64,000 nt of DNA from Roseibium sp. HPY-6 (GTDB lineage: Bacteria; Pseudomonadota; Alphaproteobacteria; Rhizobiales; Stappiaceae). The translations under genes and the position numbers were made by a program. Where the stretch lies: positions 372,001 through 436,000 of the forward strand of contig NZ_JBEWCD010000001.1 of NCBI RefSeq assembly GCF_040530035.1. The letters are read 5' to 3'. Below are positions 1 through 8,179 of this stretch, piece by piece (the first letter of the stretch is position 1; each line of letters starts with the position of its first letter). The notes under the pieces are model-generated. The model had not been told where the DNA came from. It did not search any database and worked only from the letters and a program-made list of their open reading frames with translations.

Positions 1-262
1 CAAGCTCGGGCTCGTCGGCCAGTGCCTCCAGATAAGTCTGGCGGATGAGCGAAGCCGAAACGACATCCCGCCCCAGGCGATCTCCAAGCCGGTGGAGCAC
101 CGCTTCTTCGAGACTGTCATGATTGAGTACGGTTTCGTACACGAACGAAGAAAGGGCAGGCTCCGAAGCAACCATCTGCTGCGCTTCTTCGCGCAATTGC
201 TGCCAGACCGGGTCATGTGTCGGAACGCGCTTCACGTCGGACTTAGGTATCGGTGCCGACAT
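1..262 (-). CDS. cysE: Serine O-acetyltransferase, N-terminal part (cut by window edge)
   Basis: Serine acetyltransferase transfers acetyl from acetyl-CoA to L-serine, the first step of cysteine synthesis in the cytoplasm. The 87 visible residues match the helical N-terminal SATase domain: HDPVWQQLREEA near residues 16-27, then SFVYETVLNH and an LADxLGxD-like stretch reading HRLGDRLGRDVVS. The catalytic left-handed beta-helix lies beyond the left edge. The ATG at 262 follows AAAAGGAGA, a strong ribosome site. The gene is divergent from the crotonase-family gene, with 165 bases between them. The assignment rests on the N-terminal domain only. Confidence 0.85.
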   Translation of the reverse strand, partial: MSAPIPKSDVKRVPTHDPVWQQLREEAQQMVASEPALSSFVYETVLNHDSLEEAVLHRLGDRLGRDVVSASLIRQTYLEALADEPEL

Positions 263-427
263 TGGCTGTCTCCTTTTCAAGCCGTCACAACGGTCCACTA
301 AGATAGGACTGTCGACTGATATTCCAAAATGAAACTTGGTGATATCAGATATGAAGCCTTTTTATGAAACCCGAAACGTTAAGTTTCCGGATACCGGCTC
401 TCCTGAGAAATGGCATAGAGGAAAAGA

Positions 428-1240
428 ATGGCCGAAAGTGAACGAAATCAGGGAAAGGGCGAGAACCCCTTCGTGAAATTCAATGGCCGGATCGCCGAAA
501 TCATACTGAATGCACCGGAGCGCAAAAACGCGCTGTCACTTGCTGCCTGGGCACGCATTCCAGATCTGATAGACCAGATAAGGGAAGCTGAAGACATCCG
601 GGTGTGTGTGTTGAAAGGCGCAGGCAACAAAAGCTTCTGTGCAGGAGCGGACATCTCGGAGTTTGAAGAAACTCGCTCAACGCCCGCTGCTGCCATGCGC
701 TACGACGAAATCAATGTCGCCGCCTTCAAGGCGCTCAAGTCGTTTCCCGTCCCGACCGTCGCCGAAATAGAGGGACCTTGCCTGGGAGGCGGTCTCGGAC
801 TGGCGCTTTCCTGCGACCTGCGGATTGCGTCCAAAACCGCATTCTTCGGGATCCCCGCCGCCAAACTCGGTTTGGCCTATCCTCCAGATGCATTGGGCGC
901 TCTCTTGAGTGCAGTGTCCGCCTCTGACGCAAAGTGGATCCTTTACACAGGTGACCGCTTTACTGCTGACGCGGCACTCGGCATGGGATTGATCAACGAG
1001 GTAACGGAACCGGAAGACCTAAGAGATCGTGTCGACACGCTCTGCGCCACCATTTGCGCAAATGCACCATTGTCCATCGCTGCTGCGAAACGCGCTATCG
1101 ACCAGATTTCCGGGCAATCAGTCCATATGGAACTTGAACAACACAGACTGATTGCAGAGCGCTGCATCGAAAGCGCGGATTACCGCGAAGGGTGTCGCGC
1201 CTTTTTGGAAAAACGAAAGCCGCATTTCAAAGGCTTCTGA
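428..1240 (+). CDS. Enoyl-CoA hydratase/isomerase family protein lacking both catalytic glutamates
   Basis: This 270-residue protein has the crotonase fold, which binds acyl-CoA thioesters and stabilises an enolate through an oxyanion hole. The first oxyanion element CAGADI is at residues 71-76 and the second, GPCLGGG, at 116-122. In true enoyl-CoA hydratases the second element is followed by Glu (GGGCE, rat Glu144), and a PE motif supplies Glu164. Here these positions are Gly124 and Ala144. Hydration is therefore unlikely, and an isomerase, decarboxylase, thioesterase or non-catalytic role is more plausible. The ATG follows AGAGGAAAAGA. No acyl-CoA pathway genes are adjacent, so the substrate is unknown. 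Confidence 0.85.
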   Translation: MAESERNQGKGENPFVKFNGRIAEIILNAPERKNALSLAAWARIPDLIDQIREAEDIRVCVLKGAGNKSFCAGADISEFEETRSTPAAAMRYDEINVAAFKALKSFPVPTVAEIEGPCLGGGLGLALSCDLRIASKTAFFGIPAAKLGLAYPPDALGALLSAVSASDAKWILYTGDRFTADAALGMGLINEVTEPEDLRDRVDTLCATICANAPLSIAAAKRAIDQISGQSVHMELEQHRLIAERCIESADYREGCRAFLEKRKPHFKGF

Positions 1241-1338
1241 GAGCCGGACCCTCAAAACTGCTCAAGCGCCTTTCGGTGTCACACTTATTTAAATCAAAAC
1301 CAAAAGACATTGAGGTAAAACATTGCAAGTGAACAATT

Positions 1339-2223
1339 TTAGGCAACCTGAGAATTTGTCTTGAGATCAATCAGAAAGTCCTCGACAGCTGCGGCAAAGA
1401 CGTCGTTTTTGTCGCCGGCAACCATGTGCCCTGCATCTTGGATATCCGTGAATTTCGCATGCGGGACATGGTCGAGAAACTCCTGGACGTGGTCCATGGA
1501 AACAAGCTCCGAATTCCGTCCGCGGATCAGCAAAACCGGCAGCGACAGATTGCCGGCGGCCGCCAGCATGTTGGCCTGGATCTTTTCGGCCAGCGCAGGG
1601 TCACGGTGCTGCCGGGACTTCAGGAACGCCGGATCCCAGTGCCAGCGGTAGCGGCCGTCTTCGTGGAGACGCAAGTTCTTGGAAAGCCCGGAAAGATCTT
1701 TCGGTTTCGCGCGATCCGGCAGATAGCGGGCAATCGCATCAGCCGCTTCCGCGACGTCGGCAAAACCTTCATCGACCCGGTCTCCCATGAAGCCGATGAT
1801 CTTGCTGACCCCACCCATGTCGATGCGAGGTGTAATGTCAACAAGGACGAGCGCCGACAGTCCACCGGGATTTTCCTGCCCTTCTGCAAGCATACCGGCA
1901 AATCCGCCGAGCGAAGCGCCGACAACAACCGGTTTTGCCCGATGCATGGCAAAAACCTGGCGGGTGACTGCCACAAGATCCCTGGCGAAATCTATGAAGC
2001 CATATTGTTCTGAGGAAACCCACTCACTCTCGCCGTGACCACGCTGATCCAGCGAGTAGACCGGGTGCCCGAGCGTTGCAATCCGTGTTGCCGCGGCATT
2101 CCAGGAATGGCGCGTTTGCCCACCGCCGTGCAACAGAACAACAGGCTGCTCGCCCTCGCCGTAGCGGTCCGCGATCAGGCTGTTCTTTTCCGCTCCCTGA
2201 AACTCGACACGTTTCGGTCCCAT
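1339..2223 (-). CDS. Alpha/beta hydrolase
   Basis: A 294-residue cytoplasmic alpha/beta hydrolase. An HGGG oxyanion motif lies at residues 32-35, the nucleophile elbow GASLGG places Ser104, and the catalytic His is near 266 in AGHMVAGD. RGHGES, typical of the family, is at 61-66. A start 36 bases further upstream is possible, but the ATG at 2223 has TGGAGGATCT directly before it and begins where family similarity begins. It is followed on the same strand by nothing closer than the convergent crotonase-like gene. A second, unequal hydrolase lies just upstream, so the two may be co-transcribed. The substrate cannot be told from the sequence. Confidence 0.85.
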   Translation of the reverse strand: MGPKRVEFQGAEKNSLIADRYGEGEQPVVLLHGGGQTRHSWNAAATRIATLGHPVYSLDQRGHGESEWVSSEQYGFIDFARDLVAVTRQVFAMHRAKPVVVGASLGGFAGMLAEGQENPGGLSALVLVDITPRIDMGGVSKIIGFMGDRVDEGFADVAEAADAIARYLPDRAKPKDLSGLSKNLRLHEDGRYRWHWDPAFLKSRQHRDPALAEKIQANMLAAAGNLSLPVLLIRGRNSELVSMDHVQEFLDHVPHAKFTDIQDAGHMVAGDKNDVFAAAVEDFLIDLKTNSQVA

Positions 2224-2276
2224 AGATCCTCCAGGTAAACCACTGCAGCTTTCGCCCACCCGTGTGTCGCGAGCCG

Positions 2277-3032
2277 TCAGGCCTCCACGTTGTTCAGGAA
2301 GGCCAGAACGCCCTGCTTGTGCACCTTGTCGCCCACCGCGACCATGTGATCACGTCCGGGAATTTCCAGTACTTCGGCATGCGGGATCAGGTCGGCGAGT
2401 TTGTGTGGCGACCCGGCGATTTCGTCTTTTGTCCCGACAGCGACCAGAACCGGTCTGTCGATGTTTGCAACGTCTTCTTCGCTGATTTTCTGCCGCGATG
2501 AACGCATGCAGGCCGCAAGCGCCAGCCGGTCGGACCCGGTTTGATCGGCAAATGCACGAAAGGCCCGGCCGGTGCGGTCGTTGATGTCCTGGATGCGGTC
2601 CGTTTCAAGAGCGGATGCGATCGGTTCCGGATCCCCGACACCTGCGACCATTCCATAGCCAAGGCCGCTGAAAATTGCTCTGCGGACGCGGTCAGGGTGA
2701 TTGAGCGTCAAAAAGGCCGATATCCGGGCGCCCATGGAATAGCCCATGACATCGGCTGTCTCGATTTCCAGGTGATCCAGGACACCCTTTGCGTCTTCCG
2801 CCATCAGAGGGGCACCGTAGTCCGCCGGATCATAGAGTTTTTCACTCTCTCCGTGCCCGCGATTGTCGATTGCGATCACGCGACGGTCATTCTGGACCAG
2901 GATGTCGACCCAGCCCGGATACTGCCAGTTCACCTGTTTGTTCGAAGCAAATCCGTGAATGAGCAGGATCGGATCCCCCTCACCTTCGTCAAGATAGGCA
3001 ATCTTGACTCCCCCAACCTCAACATGCGCCAT
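2277..3032 (-). CDS. Alpha/beta hydrolase
   Basis: A 251-residue alpha/beta hydrolase with the oxyanion region HGFAS at 26-30, RGHGES at 58-63, the nucleophile elbow GYSMGA with Ser99, and the catalytic His near 229 in GRDHMVAVGD. The length fits the short hydrolase subfamily that contains esterases and meta-cleavage product hydrolases. No aromatic-cleavage dioxygenase is nearby, but a flavin monooxygenase is divergently encoded 460 bases away. It lies 53 bases upstream of the other hydrolase on the same strand, so an operon is likely. AAAGGT precedes the ATG. Substrate unknown. Confidence 0.85.
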   Translation of the reverse strand: MAHVEVGGVKIAYLDEGEGDPILLIHGFASNKQVNWQYPGWVDILVQNDRRVIAIDNRGHGESEKLYDPADYGAPLMAEDAKGVLDHLEIETADVMGYSMGARISAFLTLNHPDRVRRAIFSGLGYGMVAGVGDPEPIASALETDRIQDINDRTGRAFRAFADQTGSDRLALAACMRSSRQKISEEDVANIDRPVLVAVGTKDEIAGSPHKLADLIPHAEVLEIPGRDHMVAVGDKVHKQGVLAFLNNVEA

Positions 3033-3233
3033 CGTGCATGACCTTTACGTAAACGGAAAACATACTTGATCCAATCGTAGGTGGATATTCCCCGTTTGCA
3101 AAGAAGAAATGCAGTGTGCTTAACAAATGTCGGAATGCGGCAGTTAAGCCTCTACCCTTTCCATATTCGAATGGGTATGGTCACCGAAATTCCGTGTCGG
3201 GGCACAGCCCCGCGAATGAAGAGGTTTGTGGCA

Positions 3234-3479
3234 ATGGCGGATCAGGTTGTCCCGCACTTTCAAAACACCAGCGGACACGATTCAATTGCGATCGGCGCGC
3301 GTCAATTCATGTGCATCGGCGCAAGACCGCCGTTTGATCACCCTCATATCTTTCTCGATATGGGCACAGAAAACGAAATCGTCTGCCCCTATTGCTCCAC
3401 GCTCTACAAGTTTGATCCGACGCTTGGGGCCGATGAATCGTCCCCGAACGACTGCAACTGGACGCCGGAAGCCGCCTGA
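3234..3479 (+). CDS. Zinc-finger domain-containing protein (zf-CHCC, NDUFS6-like)
   Basis: This 81-residue protein has a Cys-His-Cys-Cys zinc-binding pattern: Cys in FMCIG near residue 27, His in DHPHIFLDMG near 37, and the pair CPYC near 49-52. This is the layout of the zf-CHCC family, related to the mitochondrial complex I accessory subunit NDUFS6, followed by the usual Tyr-rich LYKF. The ATG at 3234 was chosen because AGAGG precedes it and the similarity begins there; a longer in-frame reading exists upstream. It ends 14 bases before the FAD monooxygenase gene, so the two are probably co-transcribed. Confidence 0.8.
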   Translation: MADQVVPHFQNTSGHDSIAIGARQFMCIGARPPFDHPHIFLDMGTENEIVCPYCSTLYKFDPTLGADESSPNDCNWTPEAA

Positions 3480-3493
3480 GACGAGAGCGTCCG

Positions 3494-4693
3494 ATGACCG
3501 ACACAGACGACGCGCATCCGATTGTCATTGCAGGCGGCGGCATAGGAGGCCTGACGGCGGCCTTGGCGTTGCAGCGCCAGGGACATGAAATTGTGATTCT
3601 GGAACGCGCCAGGGAAATATCCGAAGTGGGCGCAGGTCTTCAGCTCTCGCCGAATGCATGTTCCGTGCTGTCTGGGCTTGGTATCCTCGAGGATCTTGAG
3701 CCCTTTGCCTATGCGCCCGACGGGCTCCGGATCTGGTCGGCGAATTCGGGACACCAACTTGCCCGTGTTGAGCTCGGAAAATTCATACACGAACGCCATG
3801 GCAACCCGTTCTGGGTGATCCATCGCGCAGATCTGCAGCGGGTCCTGCTCGAGCGGGTAAAGGAGACACACGGGATTTCGTTGCGTCTTTCGTGTGAAGT
3901 CCGGGATTTGACAGCATCGCCCTACGACCACCTGGTCTGCATTTACCGCGAGAACGACGAAACCGGTAATCTGAGCTGCAAGGCGCTGATTGGGGCCGAT
4001 GGTGTCTGGTCCAAGACGAGGCGTCATGTTCCCGGTCACAGGAACGCCCGTTTCAGCGGCCAGGTCGCCTATCGTGCGACCGTTCCAATGGATCAGGTCG
4101 ACCCGAAATTCGCCCGCGACACCGGACTTTGGCTGCACAAGGATTCGCATCTCGTGCACTATCCGATACGCGGTGGACGTGAGCTCAATATCGTTGCCCT
4201 GGCCAAAGAAGACTGGAGTGATGAAACCTGGTCGGCAGAAGCGGACAAGGACGCGGTCTTGCGGGTCTTCAAGGATTGGCCTGCAGAAACGCGAAACCTG
4301 CTCAATACCCCGAACCAGTGGCTTAAATGGGCCTTGTGCAGCGTAGATGCGTCCGGGCCCTGGACACACGGCCATATTGCACTGATGGGCGATGCCGCCC
4401 ACGCCATGTTGCCATTCATGGCTCAAGGAGCGGCGATGGCAATCGAAGACGCTGCAATTCTTGCCAAACACTTGCCGCAGGATGTTGCAAATATCTCGTC
4501 TGCACTCAGATCTTTCGAACGGGATCGCAAACCACGTGCCGCCCATGTACAGGGCATTTCGCACGGCAACGCCAAAACGTTCCACTTCTCCGGACCCATG
4601 GCGCTCGCTCGCGACACCGTGCTGCGCCTCACGAAGCCGAAACGCCTCGCGGAGCGTTTCGACCGGATTTATGGCTGGACCCCTGATCAATAG
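3494..4693 (+). CDS. FAD-dependent monooxygenase (salicylate hydroxylase/UbiH-like class A)
   Basis: A 399-residue single-component flavoprotein monooxygenase that would hydroxylate an aromatic substrate using NAD(P)H and O2. The Rossmann motif GGGIGG is at 14-19, with the ribose-binding Glu37 ending the second strand. The DG motif GADGVWSKTR centres on Asp169, and the flavin-ribityl GD motif LMGDAAHAMLPF on Asp300, followed by the QGAAMAIEDA helix. These three motifs define group A hydroxylases. The ring substrate is not determined: salicylate, 3-hydroxybenzoate and ubiquinone precursors all fit. It follows the zf-CHCC gene by 14 bases. Confidence 0.85.
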   Translation: MTDTDDAHPIVIAGGGIGGLTAALALQRQGHEIVILERAREISEVGAGLQLSPNACSVLSGLGILEDLEPFAYAPDGLRIWSANSGHQLARVELGKFIHERHGNPFWVIHRADLQRVLLERVKETHGISLRLSCEVRDLTASPYDHLVCIYRENDETGNLSCKALIGADGVWSKTRRHVPGHRNARFSGQVAYRATVPMDQVDPKFARDTGLWLHKDSHLVHYPIRGGRELNIVALAKEDWSDETWSAEADKDAVLRVFKDWPAETRNLLNTPNQWLKWALCSVDASGPWTHGHIALMGDAAHAMLPFMAQGAAMAIEDAAILAKHLPQDVANISSALRSFERDRKPRAAHVQGISHGNAKTFHFSGPMALARDTVLRLTKPKRLAERFDRIYGWTPDQ

Positions 4694-4766
4694 ATCTTGT
4701 TTCGCTTGAGCCGCGTTAAAAGCTGAGATAAAGCCAAACCCAATCCAGGTTTCAGGGAGAGCGACA

Positions 4767-5513
4767 ATGACCGGACAGAAGGCAGATGACGTTGTAACGG
4801 CTGCGTTTCTGGTTATTGGAGACGAGATCCTGAGCGGCCGCACCAAAGACAAGAACATCGGTTTCGTCGCAGATTACATGACTTCTCTTGGGATCGACCT
4901 GAAAGAAGTCCGGGTTGTTCCGGACGAGCGTGACGAGATCGTTCTGGCTGTAAACGCTTTGCGCTCGAAATACACTTATGTCTTTACCTCCGGTGGCATC
5001 GGCCCTACCCACGACGACATCACCGCCGAAAGTGTCGCAGCCGCCTTTGATGTTCCGCTCAACCTCGACCCGCGCGCCGTGACGCTTCTTGAGACGCATT
5101 ATGCGCCCGGTCAGTTTACGCCGGCGCGTCAGCGGATGGCACGGATCCCGGAGGGCGCGGACCTTATCGAGAACAAGGTGTCGAAAGCACCCGGTTTCAG
5201 GATTGAAAACGTGCATGTCATGGCGGGCGTTCCTTCAATCATGCAGGCGATGATGGATGCCATTTCGCCTACCTTGAAAACCGGCAAGAAGATGCTCTCC
5301 GAGACAGTTGCCGCCGATATGCCGGAAAGCCGGATAGCCGACCGGCTGGCCGCGATCCAGGAAGCGCATCCCGATACGCTGATCGGCTCCTATCCGAACG
5401 CTTCCGACGGCAAGTTCACGACCCAGATCGTCATCCGGTCTCGCGACGAAGACATTTTGCATGCCGCCAAAAGAGATGTTGCTCAAGCAGTTGCGGAAAT
5501 CCTGGGATCATAA
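4767..5513 (+). CDS. Competence/damage-inducible protein A-like, molybdopterin-binding domain protein
   Basis: This 248-residue protein carries the MoCF/MoaB-type fold of the CinA N-terminal domain. GDEIL at 18-22 and [11 protein letters not shown] at 74-84 are the signature turns that bind the pterin or nucleotide. The C-terminal nicotinamide-nucleotide amidase domain of full CinA is absent, which is usual for the stand-alone alphaproteobacterial version. Members of the family are linked to ADP-ribose pyrophosphatase activity, but the role of this short form is not settled. It is preceded by GGGAGAGCGACA and ends 14 bases before gpt, suggesting co-transcription. Confidence 0.85.
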   Translation: MTGQKADDVVTAAFLVIGDEILSGRTKDKNIGFVADYMTSLGIDLKEVRVVPDERDEIVLAVNALRSKYTYVFTSGGIGPTHDDITAESVAAAFDVPLNLDPRAVTLLETHYAPGQFTPARQRMARIPEGADLIENKVSKAPGFRIENVHVMAGVPSIMQAMMDAISPTLKTGKKMLSETVAADMPESRIADRLAAIQEAHPDTLIGSYPNASDGKFTTQIVIRSRDEDILHAAKRDVAQAVAEILGS

Positions 5514-5527
5514 AAAGCGAGTTGAAA

Positions 5528-6037
5528 ATGGAAAATTCCACCCAAAACAAGGCCTTCCCCGTTTCCTGGGATATGTTTCACCGCGACTCCCGCGCTCTCG
5601 CATGGCGGCTGTCGAGCGAAGGCGAATGGAAAGCGATTGTTTGCATCACACGTGGTGGCCTGGTTCCTGCCGGCATCGTGGCGCGAGAACTTGGCATCAG
5701 GACAATTGAAACGGTTTGCATCGCCTCCTATCACGACTACGACAATCAGGGACAATTGAAGGTCATCAAGCCGATTGACCCGAAAGTCATCGACCTCGAA
5801 GACGGGGAAGGCAGCGGGGTTCTCGTCATTGACGATCTCGTGGACACCGGAAAGACCCTCAAGGTGGTGCGCGGAATGCTGCCGAAGGCCCACTATGCGA
5901 CGGTCTATGCAAAACCGGTCGGCGTTCCCATGGTCGACACGTTCATCACAGAGGTCTCGCAGGACACCTGGATCTATTTCCCCTGGGACATGGGCTGGCA
6001 GTTCCAGCCGCCGCTGTCAAAAGACACAGCTGGATAA
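5528..6037 (+). CDS. gpt: Xanthine-guanine phosphoribosyltransferase
   Basis: Gpt converts xanthine, guanine or hypoxanthine plus PRPP to the nucleoside monophosphate in purine salvage. The 169-residue protein has the PRPP-binding loop [13 protein letters not shown] at 98-110, with the acidic pair DD that coordinates magnesium and pyrophosphate. The hood-region YxxYFPWD-like segment near the C-terminus ([11 protein letters not shown]) is typical of Gpt rather than of the longer Hpt. A TTG six bases upstream is in frame, but the ATG at 5528 is preferred. The gene follows the CinA-like gene by 14 bases. Confidence 0.9.
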   Translation: MENSTQNKAFPVSWDMFHRDSRALAWRLSSEGEWKAIVCITRGGLVPAGIVARELGIRTIETVCIASYHDYDNQGQLKVIKPIDPKVIDLEDGEGSGVLVIDDLVDTGKTLKVVRGMLPKAHYATVYAKPVGVPMVDTFITEVSQDTWIYFPWDMGWQFQPPLSKDTAG

Positions 6038-6195
6038 ATCGCACGCAGGAATTTTACCGGTTGTGGTGACTGCCCACAGCTATCACGACCCGCGGAGTTG
6101 ACTGTCACGCGTCTGCCTGAACAATCCTGCTATTGAGTGATTTGCTTTCCGCCCATGCGGATCGGTGAAACTGAAATTCTTTGGCAGGATCGTGA

Positions 6196-6885
6196 ATGCT
6201 GAACAGACGTCTGTTCCTTGCGTGCTTTGCAGCGGGCCTTGCCGCCGGTTGCCAGTCCGGAAGCAGCGCGGGGCGTTTGCCGCCGCGCCCAGGCTCACGT
6301 GCCGTTGCCAGGGCACCTGCGGCCAAAGATTCCATTTCTCCGGACTTTGTTCAAATGTACCGGGCAATGCCCGAAGAGCCCTTCCCTGTTCCGGCGGTCG
6401 ACATCAGCAAGATCGACCCGGTCTACTATCGCCGCCAGGTCGATTATTCATCTTCAGAACCCGCCGGTACAATCGTCGTCGATACGCCGAACCGGTTTCT
6501 CTATCTGACGATGGAGAATGGCAAAGCTATGCGCTATGGCGTTGGCATCGGCCGCGCCGGATTTGCCTGGGGCGGCCGCGCGCGCATTGCTGCCAAAAGG
6601 CCCTGGCCGAAATGGTTTCCACCTGCGGAAATGATAGAGCGGGAACCGAAGCTGGAAAAATATCGCGGCGGCATGGAACCGGGTCTGGAAAACCCCCTTG
6701 GTGCGCGCGCCCTTTACATCTACGAGGGCAACAAGGACACGCTCTACCGTCTGCACGGCACCTCGGCGACCTGGTCGATCGGCAAGGCTGTCTCCTCGGG
6801 GTGCGTACGTATGCTGCACCAGGACGTCATAGACCTTTACAATCGGGTTCCGAACGGCACACCGATTGTCGTGCGCCAAGTGTAA
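6196..6885 (+). CDS. L,D-transpeptidase (YkuD family), predicted lipoprotein
   Basis: This 229-residue enzyme would form 3-3 peptidoglycan cross-links or attach proteins to peptidoglycan in the periplasm. The N-terminus has a twin-arginine-like NRRLFLA and a lipobox LAAGC with Cys19, so it is probably lipidated. The YkuD active site is intact: His187 begins HGTSATWSIG and the catalytic Cys203 sits in SSGCVRM. The catalytic domain starts near residue 90 (TIVVDTPNRFLYL). A stem-loop with a T tract follows the gene. A second YkuD protein of different length is encoded near 63 kb. Confidence 0.9.
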   Translation: MLNRRLFLACFAAGLAAGCQSGSSAGRLPPRPGSRAVARAPAAKDSISPDFVQMYRAMPEEPFPVPAVDISKIDPVYYRRQVDYSSSEPAGTIVVDTPNRFLYLTMENGKAMRYGVGIGRAGFAWGGRARIAAKRPWPKWFPPAEMIEREPKLEKYRGGMEPGLENPLGARALYIYEGNKDTLYRLHGTSATWSIGKAVSSGCVRMLHQDVIDLYNRVPNGTPIVVRQV

Positions 6886-6918
6886 TCGGACAATAAACTT
6901 CAGCAATACAGGTGCGAG

Positions 6919-6958
6919 CTTGCGGCCTTGACCATTGAGGGCCAAGGCGCAAGTTTTT
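6919..6958 (+). terminator. Intrinsic terminator after the L,D-transpeptidase gene
   Basis: CTTGCG (6919-6924) pairs with CGCAAG (6948-6953). The stem continues past one bulged base through CCTTG with CAAGG, and five T follow. It begins 34 bases after the stop codon. The T tract points to termination of + strand transcription. The read-through partner on the - strand is a small secreted-protein gene. Confidence 0.65.
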
Positions 6959-6983
6959 CAGAGAGTAGATCCGTGAATGGATA

Positions 6984-7250
6984 TCAGCGCGTGCTGGTAC
7001 GCTTCACTTTGAGACCCTTTGAACCGGAACCGTTCGGCTTGACTTTCGATGCCTTGAAAGGTGTCTGCTTGATGCCACCGTGGTTGGCACAGGCAACTTC
7101 GGCGCTGATCGCGTCATCCGGACCAAAATCGTAAACAGTTCCGTCCGCACAGTGGACAACGTGGTTTGCAGCATTTGCCGCGGTCGGCAGGCTCGAGAAC
7201 GCAAGCGTTGCGATAGCGAAGGCGGACAAGATTTTGACAGTCAGTTTCAT
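6984..7250 (-). CDS. Small secreted protein with a CxDGT...CxxHGG motif
   Basis: An 88-residue protein with a clear signal peptide (MKLTVK, hydrophobic core, cleavage after AANA near residue 28). The mature part has two Cys in the pattern C-A-D-G-T then C-A-N-H-G-G-I, and a basic, Lys/Ser/Gly-rich tail. The motif resembles the DUF3761 family, whose function is unknown, but this link is by eye only. The two Cys could form a periplasmic disulfide. An AGGAGAT ribosome site precedes the ATG. Its neighbours are unrelated. Confidence 0.7.
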   Translation of the reverse strand: MKLTVKILSAFAIATLAFSSLPTAANAANHVVHCADGTVYDFGPDDAISAEVACANHGGIKQTPFKASKVKPNGSGSKGLKVKRTSTR

Positions 7251-7436
7251 TTCAATCTCCTTGGTTTAGGTCAGCTTCGTTGCTGACAACCGGAAGATGG
7301 AAATCTGAGGTTTCAATCGTGCTTCGCGTCCGGATTCAATTGTATCAGCGTCAGGGCTGTCTGATACTTTGAATACAAAGGATGGGCGCCGGCGCGCCAA
7401 CTAACACATTGGCCCGGGAAGATGACGTCGTTTGAC

Positions 7437-8141
7437 CTAGACGTTGATGGCGACCGGCTTCACTGCGTCGATTCCGTCCTGCCGGACATCGCAGCCGATG
7501 GCATAGGCAGCAACACCAACATCTTTTGCCTGCTGAAACGCGGATGCATAGTTCGGGTCGATGTCCGCTGCCAGGCTGAGCGTGGAACAGTCAGGCCGCT
7601 GAACGAGAAACACCATCACGGCGCTGTGTCCTTCGGCAACCATGTCGGCAAGTTCCTGCAGGTGTTTTGCGCCCCGCGCGGTCACGCTGTCCGGGAACTC
7701 GGCAAGACCGGCCTGCCGCATCAGATGCACATTCTTGACCTCTACATAGGTTTTGTGTCCATCCGCACTTTCAAGCAGGATATCGATGCGGGAGTTCTTG
7801 CCGTATTTGACCTCCCGCCGCAGCGACGCGTAGCCGCTCAGCGCCTCAATACGTCCTGCTTCGATCGCCTCTTCTACAAGCTTGTTGGGGTGCGCCGTGT
7901 TGATGCCGACAAGTGCGCCATCCGCCTCGATGATTTCCCAGGAGTATTTGAGCTTCCGTTTCGGATTGTCCGAGTGGGAAAGCCAAACGCGCGATCCCGG
8001 CTCTTTCAAACCCAGCATCGAACCGGGATTGGCACAATGAGCCGTTACTTCCCGACCGTCGGCATCCAGGATGACGTCCGCCAGGAAACGCTTGTAGCGC
8101 TTGACGAGGCGGCCGCTTACCAGCGGTGCTGCGAATTTCAT
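7437..8141 (-). CDS. sfsA: SfsA family DNA/RNA nuclease (sugar fermentation stimulation protein)
   Basis: This 234-residue protein matches SfsA along its full length: CANPGSM near residues 36-42, a central SRIDILLE and YVEVKNV (nuclease-like D...ExK residues), and [13 protein letters not shown]. SfsA has an OB-like N-terminal fold and a PD-(D/E)xK-like core. It was first described as a regulator of maltose genes and later as a nuclease-like protein. The physiological role here is not known. The gene stands on its own, 38 bases downstream of the trkH-like gene on the same strand. Confidence 0.9.
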   Translation of the reverse strand: MKFAAPLVSGRLVKRYKRFLADVILDADGREVTAHCANPGSMLGLKEPGSRVWLSHSDNPKRKLKYSWEIIEADGALVGINTAHPNKLVEEAIEAGRIEALSGYASLRREVKYGKNSRIDILLESADGHKTYVEVKNVHLMRQAGLAEFPDSVTARGAKHLQELADMVAEGHSAVMVFLVQRPDCSTLSLAADIDPNYASAFQQAKDVGVAAYAIGCDVRQDGIDAVKPVAINV

Positions 8142-8179
8142 ATCGTTCCCCTAAACGTCAGAAGATGGAGGCTATGGGC

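Noticed and set aside
3404..4858. A 484-codon open frame on the - strand
   Set aside because: It is antisense to the FAD monooxygenase, whose flavin motifs are all in place, and also overlaps the starts and ends of its neighbours.
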